A stretch of DNA of 64,000 nucleotides, taken from NCBI RefSeq assembly GCF_028010285.1, contig NZ_CP116304.1, forward strand, positions 1,504,501 through 1,568,500, in the 5' to 3' direction. Numbering within the stretch: position 1 is the stretch's first letter; every line of letters starts with the position of its first letter. This document shows, piece after piece, positions 10,013-18,891 of this stretch. Origin of the DNA: Pseudomonas sp. Q1-7 (GTDB lineage Bacteria > Pseudomonadota > Gammaproteobacteria > Pseudomonadales > Pseudomonadaceae). The notes beneath the pieces are model-generated. The model saw nothing but the letters and a program-made list of their open reading frames with translations, had not been told where the DNA came from and did not search any database. Position numbers and translations under genes: made by a program.

Positions 10013-10696
10013 ATGGAGTGGCTGATTGACCCTGTTTTCTGGATGGCGCTTATGCAGATTATCGCCATCGACATTTTGCTGGGGGGCGATAACGCAGTGG
10101 TCATCGCACTGGCCTGTCGACATCTTCCGGAAGGGCAACGTCGGCGTGCGATCTTCGGTGGAGTAGCAGGGGCAATCCTGTTGCGCATCACGTTGTTGTT
10201 TTTCGCCATGCAGCTTTTGGCCTTGCCGTACTTGAAACTGGCAGGTGCAGCGCTGTTGCTATGGATCGGCGTGAAATTGCTGCTGCCCGAAGACGAACAG
10301 GCTCACGAAGTAAGGGCAGGCGCGAGCTTCTTCGCTGCGATCAAAACGATCATCATCGCCGACGCCGTCATGAGTCTGGACAACGTATTGGCTGTGGCGG
10401 GAGCCGCCGGTGGGAATTTGCTCCTCGTCAGCCTGGGCGTGCTGATCAGCATCCCGATCATCGTCTGGGGCAGCCAAATTGTGCTCAAGCTTATGGATCG
10501 TTTCCCGCAGGTCGTGTTGCTGGGGGGCGGCTTGCTCGGCTGGATTGCTGGGGGCATGGCTGTAACCGACATCGCGGTGACGAGTTGGATTCCAAGCGAG
10601 GTCTGGTCGAAGCACCTGGCCGCGGTCTGCGGCGCCGCCCTGGTGATGGGCGTAGGTCTGTTGCTGCGTGCTCGAGCATCAACAGTGGTTGATTAG
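10013..10696 (+). CDS. TerC-family integral membrane protein (YjbE/YkoY type)
   Basis: 227 aa with about seven membrane helices. TerC signatures: GGDNAVVIAL in the first helices and SLDNVLAVAG in the middle, acidic residues proposed to bind metal ions. Members of the short YjbE/YkoY branch have been linked to manganese export and metalation of exported proteins. It is the last gene of the inserted block, orientated toward the DUF4350 gene (convergent). No yybP-ykoY riboswitch was recognised upstream. Confidence 0.82.
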   Translation: MEWLIDPVFWMALMQIIAIDILLGGDNAVVIALACRHLPEGQRRRAIFGGVAGAILLRITLLFFAMQLLALPYLKLAGAALLLWIGVKLLLPEDEQAHEVRAGASFFAAIKTIIIADAVMSLDNVLAVAGAAGGNLLLVSLGVLISIPIIVWGSQIVLKLMDRFPQVVLLGGGLLGWIAGGMAVTDIAVTSWIPSEVWSKHLAAVCGAALVMGVGLLLRARASTVVD

Positions 10697-10954
10697 TCAA
10701 TCGATTGATGTCCAGGGGGGCGATGTCAGTCAGGCACGGATGGGTCTTCGACCTGCCGCGGCGCCTGTTGTCCGACTACCCTCCTGCCTCACGACTCTTC
10801 TCTTCGCCGCGGTCCTGCATGCCGGCTGTATGACTACACGTGCTTTCGCCGAATCGGGGCGATGGGATAGCCCCTCAAGCTCCCTCTCGGGACCTGGGTT
10901 CGTCAGGGACGATCTCTTGATAGAACGAAGGTCTAGCCCTTGACCGGCCCCAGA

Positions 10955-12175
10955 TCACAGGGCATTCCTGAGGGTTTGCAGGTGGGCGACCTGACGGGCG
11001 AAGTCGGCGGCGTTGAGCCGCTGTTTCGGCAGCGGCCGCATGGCCTGGCTGATGGCGCTGGGCGGCAGGCGGGTCAGGCGGCCCAGCGCCTGCCATTGCT
11101 CGGCCACGGGGAGCCGTTCGAAACCGGGATGGCGATGTCGCGCGCGGCGCTGGATGTCCCGCTGCAGGCCCTGCAGCAGGCTGGCCTGGCCACTGCGGCG
11201 GAGCAGGAAGTCGGCGCTGCCGCGCAAGTGTTCTTCCAGTTGCCGGCGTGCCCGGCTGGCCGGCGCTAGCAGCGGGCCCTGGCGTTGGCCGACGTGCCAG
11301 AGCGCGAGGGCGATGAACAGGACCAGGGCCACCAGCGCCTCGGGGAAGTTTCGCCCGAGCAGGGTGGCCAGGTTGTCGCGCTCGGCGCGGTAGAGCAGGG
11401 TGACGGCGCTGTCCTGGGTCAGGTACCAGAGCAGCCAGGCGTTGTCGTATTCGTCGATGTCGCGGTTCTGCCAGACCCAGCCGTCGGTGAGCACCGTGAC
11501 CAGCCCGCTGCCGTGGTTCAGCTGCAGCATGTGGGTGGCCTTGGCACTGTTGGCCCAGGCATGGGCACGGTTCTGGCTGTCGTAGAGGTGGAAGTCCGGG
11601 TCGAAGCTGGCGTAGGCCGGCGCCTGCTCATTCTCCAGGTAGAGCTTGGTCAGCTCGGGGTAGGGGTCTCTCTCGGCCGGGGCGTCGGGCGTCTGCCCGG
11701 AGGTTTGCGTGGTGTCTTCCTGTTCCTCGGAGGCGGTGTTTTCGTCGTCGTCCAGGTCCTTGGCTTCGTATTGCTGGATGCCCAGGCGGTCGGCCAGCAG
11801 GTCGCCGCTCTTGCCGTCTTCCTCGTCGTAGAGGCGCTCGGCGATGAACAACAGGTGGCCGCCTTTGCTCGCCCAGTCGAGCAGGCGGTCGGCCTGGCGG
11901 GGTGTCATGCGTTCCCGGCTGCCGAGCAGCAGCAGGCTGTGGCCGGCGCTGGGCAGTTGGTCGAGCACCTCCAGGCCATCGGCGCGGGTCACCTGCAGGT
12001 CCTGCTTGCGCAGGAACTGTTCGGCGGCCAGGTAGGGATTGCCCAGTACCTCGGGGGCCGGACCATGCTCGATGGTGTCCTGGTAGGGCTGCAGGTTCGC
12101 GATCACGTACAGGGCCAGCAGGCCCAGCAGCAGGGCCAGGCCGGCGCCGATGAGGACGCGAGGACGCAGGTTCAT
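10955..12175 (-). CDS. DUF4350 domain membrane protein of the MoxR operon
   Basis: 406 aa. It has an N-terminal membrane anchor (about residues 8-27), an extracytoplasmic DUF4350 domain (GHSLLLLG..ERMTPRQADRLLDWASKGGHLLFI), an acidic low-complexity stretch around residues 140-170, and a second membrane segment near residue 280 before a cytoplasmic Arg-rich tail. Its ATG overlaps the DUF4129 stop by 4 bp. In the Pseudomonas arrangement I recall, moxR follows directly; here convergent terC follows instead. Function unknown, presumed part of the MoxR/DUF58 envelope complex. Confidence 0.8.
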   Translation of the reverse strand: MNLRPRVLIGAGLALLLGLLALYVIANLQPYQDTIEHGPAPEVLGNPYLAAEQFLRKQDLQVTRADGLEVLDQLPSAGHSLLLLGSRERMTPRQADRLLDWASKGGHLLFIAERLYDEEDGKSGDLLADRLGIQQYEAKDLDDDENTASEEQEDTTQTSGQTPDAPAERDPYPELTKLYLENEQAPAYASFDPDFHLYDSQNRAHAWANSAKATHMLQLNHGSGLVTVLTDGWVWQNRDIDEYDNAWLLWYLTQDSAVTLLYRAERDNLATLLGRNFPEALVALVLFIALALWHVGQRQGPLLAPASRARRQLEEHLRGSADFLLRRSGQASLLQGLQRDIQRRARHRHPGFERLPVAEQWQALGRLTRLPPSAISQAMRPLPKQRLNAADFARQVAHLQTLRNAL

Positions 12176-13755
12176 GTCGCGGCTCCATGGGCGAACAGGC
12201 GCCGCCAGCCATCGCAGAGGCCCTGGCGCAGTTCATCGGCGGGCAGGCGATGGCCGTAGGCGAGGTTCTGCCAGTGGCCGGTCAGCGTGCGGCTGAAGCC
12301 TTCCAGTTCGCCGTTGTCCAGGTTGCGCACCAGTTGCAGCACTTCGCCTTCGGTGTGGGATTGCCGGAGGGGCAGGCGGAACTCGTGCAGCAGGCGGCTG
12401 AGCAGGGCGCGATAGAGCAGGCCGAGGGCTTCGCGGGGTTGGCTGGCCCAGAGGCGTTCGGCTTCCCCGGCGACATCGTCAGGCAGGCTTTCCGGGGCCA
12501 GCTCCAGGCCGAACAGCACCGCCGGCGTTTCCCGCGGATGGCGCTGCGGCAGCCCGAGCCGACCGGCGAAGGCGCTGATCCAGTCGCGGTAGCGCCAGAC
12601 CAGCAGCGCCAGAAGGCTGAGCAGCAGACCCCAGAGCAGTACCTTGATGACCAGGGCGACGCTGTCCAGGCTCTTGGCATACTCGGCGAGCTGGAACAGC
12701 TTGCGGATGAACTCGGCCCAGCCCTCCATGTCTTCGGGCTTCACCTCCTGGTCGGGACTGTCATCGCCCAGGCGCCAGCGGGTGACGGTTTCGCGATTCT
12801 GGAAGGGGGGAGCGTCGAGCAGGGCGGCAATGTCTTCTTTTGCCGCCTCGCCGGTCAGGGCCTGGCGGGTGAGGCGTTCGGCATCGGGGCCATCGAGAAA
12901 GGCCTGGGGGGCGAGACAGAGCGGCGGCGCATCGGCCGCCATGGCCGGTTGCGTCCACTGGCCGGCCAGCAGCGCCAGACCCAGCAGTACGGCATAGGCG
13001 CTGCCGGTGAGGCGCTGGCGCAGGCGGCGGAATTGCAGTTCGATGTCCCAGCCCTCCAGGGCGGTGCGGCGATTGAGGTAGAGGGTGAAGCCACAGGCCA
13101 CGTACACCGGACCCCAGACCATCAGCACCAGGGCATAGAGGCTGTTGGACAGGTGCTCCAGCCAGAGCCATTCGCCGGAGGCGATTTCCAGCAGTTTCTG
13201 CCAGTCCCAGTCGATCGCCACCTGCTTGGGCAACATCAGGTAGAGCAGCGTGACCAGGCCGAACCAGAGGGCTGACTCCAGGTGCACGCCGATCACCGTC
13301 AGCCAGGTGGCGCCGCCGGCATCGCGCTGACCCAACACCACCAGGCGCTGGCTGCGGGCCTGTCCCGAGAGTCCTTCGAGCTGCAGCACCGGCAGGTCGA
13401 AACTGCGGGTGGTGCTGAGGCGGCGCCAGGTGAGGCTGGCGAGCAATTGCGGCTTGAGCAGGCGCGGATAGGCGCGCAGCGCCTCCCGGAGGGTCGGGGT
13501 GTCACCGAACAGCGCACGGGACAGGATGTACAGCGGCAGCCGTTCGTAAGCCGGCTTGAGCAGCCAGAAGAGGAACACTGCCAGGCCCGGGTAGTTCCAG
13601 CAGACCAGGGTGAGCAGGGCGTACACCGGCAGGGTGACCAGCGCCCAGCTGGTCATCAGCAGGCCGGCGTGGCGGCGCGCCAGTAGCACGCCGAGGTCCA
13701 TGGCCTCCCAGGCGCTGCGCGGGCGAATGGCGACGCTGGCATCAGTCAGGCGCAT
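12172..13755 (-). CDS. DUF4129 domain multi-pass membrane protein
   Basis: 527 aa. The N-terminal half has several membrane spans (within residues ~30-270); a periplasmic section follows, another membrane segment lies near 355-375 and a cytoplasmic C-terminal domain contains the DUF4129-type region (EAERLWASQPREALGLLYRALLSRL, about residue 425 on). Such C-terminal domains occur in transglutaminase-like envelope proteins, but no transglutaminase triad is visible here. The start has a good ggagg. It overlaps the SpoIIM-like gene by 14 bp upstream and DUF4350 by 4 bp downstream. Confidence 0.75.
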   Translation of the reverse strand: MRLTDASVAIRPRSAWEAMDLGVLLARRHAGLLMTSWALVTLPVYALLTLVCWNYPGLAVFLFWLLKPAYERLPLYILSRALFGDTPTLREALRAYPRLLKPQLLASLTWRRLSTTRSFDLPVLQLEGLSGQARSQRLVVLGQRDAGGATWLTVIGVHLESALWFGLVTLLYLMLPKQVAIDWDWQKLLEIASGEWLWLEHLSNSLYALVLMVWGPVYVACGFTLYLNRRTALEGWDIELQFRRLRQRLTGSAYAVLLGLALLAGQWTQPAMAADAPPLCLAPQAFLDGPDAERLTRQALTGEAAKEDIAALLDAPPFQNRETVTRWRLGDDSPDQEVKPEDMEGWAEFIRKLFQLAEYAKSLDSVALVIKVLLWGLLLSLLALLVWRYRDWISAFAGRLGLPQRHPRETPAVLFGLELAPESLPDDVAGEAERLWASQPREALGLLYRALLSRLLHEFRLPLRQSHTEGEVLQLVRNLDNGELEGFSRTLTGHWQNLAYGHRLPADELRQGLCDGWRRLFAHGAAT

Positions 13756-14722
13756 GGGCCCTCCTGCCGACCAGTCCGAAGTAGAGGCCCACCAGCAGCC
13801 AGAGGCCGGCGCCCACCAGGTACTTCACCTGGGGTTCGATGATCCGCAGGGAAGACCAGTAGGCCTCGACGAAGGCGGCGATCACCAGCAGCAGGATCAC
13901 CCCCGCCACCAGTTGCACGCTACGCCCGGCGGCCAGGCGCAGGGCTTCGCCACGGGGCAGGCGGCCCGGTGCGAGCAGGGCCCAGCCTAGTTGCAGGCCG
14001 GCGGCGCCGGCGAAGGCGATGGCGGTGAGCTCGAAGGCGCCGTGGCCGACGACGAAGGACCAGAAGGTTTCGCCGAAGCCGATCTGCGTCAGGTGGCCGG
14101 CCACCGCGCCTATGTGCAGGCCGTTGAACAGCAGGAAGAACAGGCTGCCGACACCGAACAGCAACCCGCCGGCATAGGTCTGAAAGGCGATGCCGATGTT
14201 GTTCATGATGTAGTGGCCGAACATCATCCAGTCGTCGCCCGCGTCCCGTTCGCTCATGGGGCCGATGCGCCGGGCGTCCGGGTCGTACATGGACTCCATC
14301 GATGACACCTGCTCCGGGTCCAGCACGCTGTAGACCAGGTCGGGCCAGTTGTGCACCAGCAGTCCCATGAGCAGCAGGCTGCCGTAGAACAGCAGGCTGG
14401 CGGCGGCGATGCTGCGCCACTGGCTGCGCACCAGGCGGGGAAAACCACCGAGGATGAAGCCGAGCAGGCGTGCGCCGAGATGGCTGCGATGGCGATAGAA
14501 CTGCTGGTGGCCGCGCATGGCCAGTTGTTGCAGGTGTTCTACGAGGTGGCTGCTGTAGCCGCGCTCCTGGGCCAGCGCCAGTTGCTGGCAGACCTGCCGG
14601 TAGTCGGCGGAGAAGGTTTCGCAGGCGCGGGCATCGGCCTTGCCGCGCTCGAGGCGGTCGAGTAGATCGGCGAAGGTTTTCCAGCCGGCCTGATGCTGGC
14701 GTTCGAAGAGGTTCTGCTTCAT
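13742..14722 (-). CDS. Stage II sporulation protein M-like membrane protein
   Basis: 326 aa of the SpoIIM/DUF95 family, five or six membrane helices. Typical features are the long cytoplasmic N-terminus (about 100 residues with RQHQAGWKTFADLLDRLERG), NNIGIAFQTYAGGLLFGVGSLFFLLFNGLHIGAVAG in the middle and VVGHGAFELTAIAFAGAAGLQLG toward the end. In non-sporulating bacteria this family sits with RDD and MoxR/DUF58 genes; its role is unknown. Starts are coupled to RDD (4-bp overlap). Confidence 0.85.
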   Translation of the reverse strand: MKQNLFERQHQAGWKTFADLLDRLERGKADARACETFSADYRQVCQQLALAQERGYSSHLVEHLQQLAMRGHQQFYRHRSHLGARLLGFILGGFPRLVRSQWRSIAAASLLFYGSLLLMGLLVHNWPDLVYSVLDPEQVSSMESMYDPDARRIGPMSERDAGDDWMMFGHYIMNNIGIAFQTYAGGLLFGVGSLFFLLFNGLHIGAVAGHLTQIGFGETFWSFVVGHGAFELTAIAFAGAAGLQLGWALLAPGRLPRGEALRLAAGRSVQLVAGVILLLVIAAFVEAYWSSLRIIEPQVKYLVGAGLWLLVGLYFGLVGRRAHAPD

Positions 14723-15453
14723 GGCGGATTCGTCCCCAGCAGGCCGCGGGCGATGCCGTTGATGCGCGCCTCTGCCTGTTCCGGCGGTACGTCCAGCGGC
14801 TCGGCGAGGATGCCAGCGAGCTCGGCGCGACGGGCCGGGGACAGGCTGGCCTGGCGCTCGGCGAATCCCAGCAGGGCGCGTTGGTCGGGCAGGCTCAGGG
14901 AAAAGGGCGCGCGCTCCGGCTCGGCATCCGGCAGTTCCGGGCGCTGGGCCCTGTCGTCGCGGTAGACCACCAGGCTGCCGGCGGCGATGTCGCCCAGGCG
15001 TTTGAAGGTGGGGTGCAGCAGGCAGCTGAGGGCGCCTAGGCTGTAGGCGAAGGGCAGCATGTCGACGAAGCGCAGCAGGTTGCGCACCAGGGAGGCAGAC
15101 CAGCCAATGGGCGTGCCATCGTCATGCACCACCCGCAGGCCCATTACCTGCTTGCCCGGCGAGCGGCCCTGGTTGAGCACTTCGAACAGCACCATGTACC
15201 ACCAGTTGAGCAGGAACATCAGGATCAGGCCGAGGCCCAGGCCGAGTTGTCCGAGCAGGGCCAGGGCAATGAACAGCACGAGCATGATCGCGCCGCGGAT
15301 CGCCAGGTCAATGGCATAGGCCAGGGCGCGCGGCAGCAGGCCGGCAGGCCGCAGCACCAGGTCGATGCCTTCGGGGGTCTCCACCTGGTAGCGGGTGTCC
15401 AGTGGTCGGGTGAGAGACTCGACGACGTGGGAACTGGCTTGGGATGCGGGCAT
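14719..15453 (-). CDS. RDD family membrane protein, first gene of the MoxR-type operon
   Basis: 244 aa. The RDD domain spans residues ~25-165 with three helices. It contains RALAYAIDLAIRG (Arg and Asp of the RDD name), GRSPGKQVMGLRVV and the final Asp in FKRLGDIAAGSLVV. A cytoplasmic C-terminal tail follows. I chose the ATG at 15453; upstream in-frame codons look non-coding. No clear Shine-Dalgarno. It should be the promoter-proximal gene of RDD - SpoIIM - DUF4129 - DUF4350 and, ancestrally, moxR - DUF58. RDD proteins include proposed ion/compatible-solute antiporters; function here unknown. Confidence 0.82.
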   Translation of the reverse strand: MPASQASSHVVESLTRPLDTRYQVETPEGIDLVLRPAGLLPRALAYAIDLAIRGAIMLVLFIALALLGQLGLGLGLILMFLLNWWYMVLFEVLNQGRSPGKQVMGLRVVHDDGTPIGWSASLVRNLLRFVDMLPFAYSLGALSCLLHPTFKRLGDIAAGSLVVYRDDRAQRPELPDAEPERAPFSLSLPDQRALLGFAERQASLSPARRAELAGILAEPLDVPPEQAEARINGIARGLLGTNPP

Positions 15454-15772
15454 CGGCAGGGCGTCAAGGGGAAACCCAGATGCTAGCGAGCGACCGGTAT
15501 CCAGGCAACCTGCCGGGAACGACTCAGCCCCCATGCTGTGAAGGGATCGGAGTATTCGATGGCGCAGATGATGCGCAGAGGTGCGCGCGGGGAGCGGCGG
15601 GCGCGGGCATGGGGCAGTCCTTGTCGGGGGCAATCGTCCAGTGGCGACGATTCTAGGCGTGCCGGAAAGAGCCCAGCAAGCATGCGCAATGCGAAGTTTC
15701 CCAGGGCGCCCGGCGCCGTGCCGGTCCTGCGCCCGGTGTTAGACTGCCGGGCTCACGAACAAGGGGGCCGCC
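15454..15772. other. Divergent promoter region, RDD operon / sbcB
   Basis: About 320 bp between divergent starts. It must hold promoters for both directions. I see no convincing sigma-70 boxes, repeats or RNA. Two overlapping GC-rich ORFs here are not supported. Confidence 0.4.
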
Positions 15773-17203
15773 GTGACATCCAGCATCTTCTGGCACGACT
15801 ACGAAACCACCGGCATCAACCCGCGCTGCGACCGGCCGCTGCAGGTCGCCGGTATCCGCACCGACGAGTCGCTCAATGAGATCGGTGAGCCGATCAACCT
15901 CTATTGCCGGCCCAGCGACGACATCCTGCCGCACCCCGCCGCCTGCCTAGTGACCGGCATCCTGCCTTCCACCCTGGCACAGAAGGGACTGGGCGAGGCC
16001 GAATTCATGCATCGGGTCCATGCCGAACTGGCGCTGCCGGGCACCTGCGGCGCCGGCTACAACAGCCTGCGCTTCGACGACGAGGTGACCCGCTACAGCC
16101 TCTATCGCAACTTCTACGATCCCTATGCCCGCGAATGGCAGGGCGGCAATAGTCGCTGGGACCTGATCGATCTGGTGCGCACGGCCTATGCACTGCGCCC
16201 GGAGGGAATCGAATGGCCACTGCAGGAAGGGCGTGTCAGCCTGCGCCTGGAATTGCTCACCGCCGCCAATGGCATCGAACACGGCCAGGCCCACGATGCC
16301 TTGTCCGACGTCCGCGCGACCATCGCCCTGGCACGCCTGCTGCGCGAGCGCCAGCCGAAGCTGTACGACTACCTCTATCAACTGCGCAGCAAACACAAGG
16401 TGCAGGAGCAGATTCGCCTGCTGCAACCGCTGGTGCATATCTCGGGTCGCTTCTCCGGCGAACGTCACTACCTGGCGGTGGTACTGCCCCTGGCGTGGCA
16501 TCCGCGCAATCGGAATGCGCTGATCGTGCTCGACCTGCAGTCGGACCCGTCGCCATTGCTTGAACTGGACGGGGACAGGCTGCGCGGGCGTCTCTATACC
16601 CGCCGTGAGGAACTGGCCGCGGACGAACTGCCGGTGCCGCTGAAGCTGCTGCATATCAATCGCTGCCCGGTGGTGGCGCCGCTGGGCGTCCTGCGTGAGG
16701 CCGACCGCCAGCGCCTGGGCGTCGACCTGGAACTCTGCCAGCAGCGTGCCGCATTACTCGCCGAGCAGGCCCCGGCCTGGCAGGCCAAGTTGCCAGCGAT
16801 CTATGCCGAGGAAGCGTTTTCTTCTCTGGATGATCCGGAACAGCAGTTGTATGAGGGTTTTCTCGGTGATCGCGATCGTCGTCTCTGCGAGCAAGTGCGT
16901 CGCGCGGACCCACAGCGACTATCCCGGGAAAACTGGCCGTTCGACGACCCGCGTCTCCCGGAGTTGCTGTTCCGTTACCGTGCGAGAAACTTCCCTGAAA
17001 CTTTGTCGGACTCCGACCGGTCACGCTGGGAAGAATTCTGCAGAAATCGGCTGAAGAGCCCGGAATTCGGGGCGCCTAATACGCTCGAGAGTTTTCTCGC
17101 AGCACTGGGTGAGTTCGAGGCGACAGCCAATCCGGCACAACAGGCGGTGTTGCTGGAGTGGCGTCGATATGCGACGGAACTGGGGCATCGCTATCAGCTT
17201 TGA
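15773..17203 (+). CDS. sbcB: Exodeoxyribonuclease I
   Basis: 476-aa DEDD-type 3'-5' exonuclease of single-stranded DNA, used in mismatch repair and recombination. Seen: Exo I HDYETTG with D and E catalytic residues near the N-terminus, the second-motif region GYNSLRFDDE, RWDLIDLVRTAYALRPEGI, and the third motif HDALSDVRATIALA. The SH3-like and C-terminal helical domains complete the normal length. GTG start after caaggggg. Next to mvaT and purU as in P. aeruginosa. Shares a bidirectional terminator with mvaT. Confidence 0.95.
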   Translation: MTSSIFWHDYETTGINPRCDRPLQVAGIRTDESLNEIGEPINLYCRPSDDILPHPAACLVTGILPSTLAQKGLGEAEFMHRVHAELALPGTCGAGYNSLRFDDEVTRYSLYRNFYDPYAREWQGGNSRWDLIDLVRTAYALRPEGIEWPLQEGRVSLRLELLTAANGIEHGQAHDALSDVRATIALARLLRERQPKLYDYLYQLRSKHKVQEQIRLLQPLVHISGRFSGERHYLAVVLPLAWHPRNRNALIVLDLQSDPSPLLELDGDRLRGRLYTRREELAADELPVPLKLLHINRCPVVAPLGVLREADRQRLGVDLELCQQRAALLAEQAPAWQAKLPAIYAEEAFSSLDDPEQQLYEGFLGDRDRRLCEQVRRADPQRLSRENWPFDDPRLPELLFRYRARNFPETLSDSDRSRWEEFCRNRLKSPEFGAPNTLESFLAALGEFEATANPAQQAVLLEWRRYATELGHRYQL

Positions 17204-17241
17204 TAACCCACCCCGTGAACTTTTCGGGGGCGGCGGAGCCA

Positions 17242-17277
17242 ATAAAAAACGCCAGCGGTTGCTGGCGTTTTTTATTA
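17242..17277. terminator. Bidirectional terminator between sbcB and mvaT
   Basis: Stem cgccagc/gctggcg flanked by an A run on the left and a T run on the right (aataaaaaac...gttttttatta), so it can stop transcription from both sides of these convergent genes. Confidence 0.9.
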
Positions 17278-17285
17278 CCGGAGGC

Positions 17286-17666
17286 TTAGCCCAGGATGGT
17301 GGACCAGCCTTCAACGGCTTCGGCGCCCCACTTGGCTTTCCACTCTTTCAGGGTTTTGTGGTTGCCACCTTTGGTTTCGATGACTTCACCCGTGTGCGGG
17401 TTCTTGTACTGCTTGACCTTGCGGGCGCGCTTGGTGCCGGTTGCGGCGGCCTTGGCGGCGCGCGGGGCCTTGCTGGAGCGGGCATCCGGGTCGAGCAGGG
17501 CAATGATGTCGCGCAGCGACTTCTGGTATTCACCCATCAGGGTGCGCAGTTTGCCTTCGAACTCCAGTTCTTTTTTCAGCTTGTCGTCCTGGGACAGGTT
17601 CTTCAGGCGCTCTTGGAGCTCCTTGATGGCTTCTTCCGTTGCCCGGTATTCGTTGATCAGCGACAT
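17286..17666 (-). CDS. mvaT: H-NS-like xenogeneic silencer MvaT
   Basis: 126 aa, almost identical by memory to P. aeruginosa MvaT. The N-terminal coiled coil for dimer/oligomer formation (residues ~1-60, EYRATEEAIKELQERLKNL) is followed by a basic linker (KRARKVKQYKNP) and the AT-hook-like DNA-binding segment GEVIETKGGNHKTLKEWKAKWG. It binds AT-rich DNA in the minor groove and silences acquired genes. The AT-rich upstream region suggests autoregulation, which is known for the family. The AT-richer insert at 4.4-10.9 kb is the kind of DNA it would target. Confidence 0.97.
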   Translation of the reverse strand: MSLINEYRATEEAIKELQERLKNLSQDDKLKKELEFEGKLRTLMGEYQKSLRDIIALLDPDARSSKAPRAAKAAATGTKRARKVKQYKNPHTGEVIETKGGNHKTLKEWKAKWGAEAVEGWSTILG

Positions 17667-17991
17667 GTCGGCGTCCCTTGTTGGAATCGTACGTTGACTT
17701 GCGATTGCGAAGTGTCAGCAATAATAGACAGCGATTATCTGCAAGTAAATAAGCAGGAAAACTTTTGTGCGCATTGTTGGCGACTTCTTCATTCATACTA
17801 GTCCCGCCGCCCTGCTCATGCGTAATTGCGCGCTAGATACTCACTATATCGCTGGCTGCCGGCCCCTTTAGTTGCGCCGGTGTGTTGTTCCCCGATCCGC
17901 CGACATTTCCCTGCAAGCCACGGGGTTACTGAAGTTTTTGCGCATACTGGCTAGAATGGCCGCCTTTGCGAAGTCTCTGGAGTGTTCCCTC
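17667..17991. other. AT-rich divergent promoter region, mvaT / purU
   Basis: About 325 bp. The mvaT-proximal part (17690-17800) is markedly AT-rich with several TAATA/AAATAA tracts, a plausible MvaT self-binding region. The purU-proximal part is GC-rich; a TAGAAT hexamer (about 17953) may be a -10 box. An in-frame extension of purU to 17872 is not favoured because it has no start support. Confidence 0.45.
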
Positions 17992-18843
17992 ATGCGCACA
18001 TTTCGTCTGGTGATTGCCTGTCCGGACGGCGTCGGCATCGTAGCCAAGGTCAGTAACTTCCTGGCCACCTACAACGGCTGGATTACCGAGGCCAGCCATC
18101 ACTCGGATCATCAGAGTGGCTGGTTCTTCATGCGCCATGAAATCCGGGCCGACTCCCTGCCTTTCGATCTGGATGGTTTCCGCCAGGCCTTCGCGCCCAT
18201 CGCCCGCGAGTTTTCCATGGACTGGCGCGTGACCGATTCCGGCGTGAAGAAGCGCGTGGTGCTGATGGCCAGCCGCGAGTCCCACTGCCTGGCCGACCTG
18301 CTGCACCGTTGGCACAGCGGCGAGCTGGATTGCGAGATCCCCTGCGTGATCGCCAACCACGATGACCTGCGCAGCATGGTGGAGTGGCACGGCATTCCTT
18401 ACTTCCACGTACCGGTGGACCCGGCGAACAAGCAGCCGGCTTTCGACGAGGTCTCCCGTCTGGTGGAAGCGCACAACGCCGATACCGTGGTGCTCGCCCG
18501 CTACATGCAGATCCTCCCGCCGGCGCTGTGCCAGCGCTACGCCCACCAGGTGATCAACATCCACCACAGCTTCCTGCCGTCCTTCGTCGGCGCCAAGCCG
18601 TATCACCAGGCCTCCCTGCGCGGCGTGAAGCTGATCGGCGCCACCTGCCACTACGTCACCGAAGAGCTGGATGCCGGCCCGATCATCGAGCAGGACGTGG
18701 TGCGCGTGACCCACGGCGACAGCATCGAAGACATGGTTCGTCTCGGTAAGGACGTGGAGAAGATGGTTCTTTCCCGTGGGCTACGCTATCACCTTGAAGA
18801 TCGGGTGCTGGTGCACGACAACAAGACCGTCGTGTTCGACTGA
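17992..18843 (+). CDS. purU: Formyltetrahydrofolate deformylase
   Basis: 283 aa, usual PurU length. It hydrolyses 10-formyl-THF to THF and formate, balancing one-carbon pools. The N-terminal ACT domain (residues 1-~85, RLVIACPDGVGIVAKVSNFL) precedes the formyltransferase-like domain with NIHHSFLPSF, the catalytic-type H and the D of HVTEELDAGPIIEQDV-like sequence (here YVTEELDAGPI). Start at ATG 17992; sequence upstream in frame lacks PurU similarity. Context beside mvaT and sbcB matches P. aeruginosa purU1. Confidence 0.94.
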   Translation: MRTFRLVIACPDGVGIVAKVSNFLATYNGWITEASHHSDHQSGWFFMRHEIRADSLPFDLDGFRQAFAPIAREFSMDWRVTDSGVKKRVVLMASRESHCLADLLHRWHSGELDCEIPCVIANHDDLRSMVEWHGIPYFHVPVDPANKQPAFDEVSRLVEAHNADTVVLARYMQILPPALCQRYAHQVINIHHSFLPSFVGAKPYHQASLRGVKLIGATCHYVTEELDAGPIIEQDVVRVTHGDSIEDMVRLGKDVEKMVLSRGLRYHLEDRVLVHDNKTVVFD

Positions 18844-18891
18844 TCCCGCCGGCGGGTGTCCGCGCCGGTCCCTCGGCAAAGGAGCCCGCCC

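Noticed and set aside
10740-10943. Possible small lipoprotein ORF with a hydrophobic LLFAAVLHAGC stretch
   Set aside because: 67 codons, weak ribosome site, no family resemblance, and a compositionally ordinary tail. Kept only as a note for proteomics.
17872-17991. A 40-residue N-terminal extension of PurU
   Set aside because: The ACT domain begins right after the ATG at 17992 and PurU proteins have no such extension; the upstream GC-rich frame is simply open.
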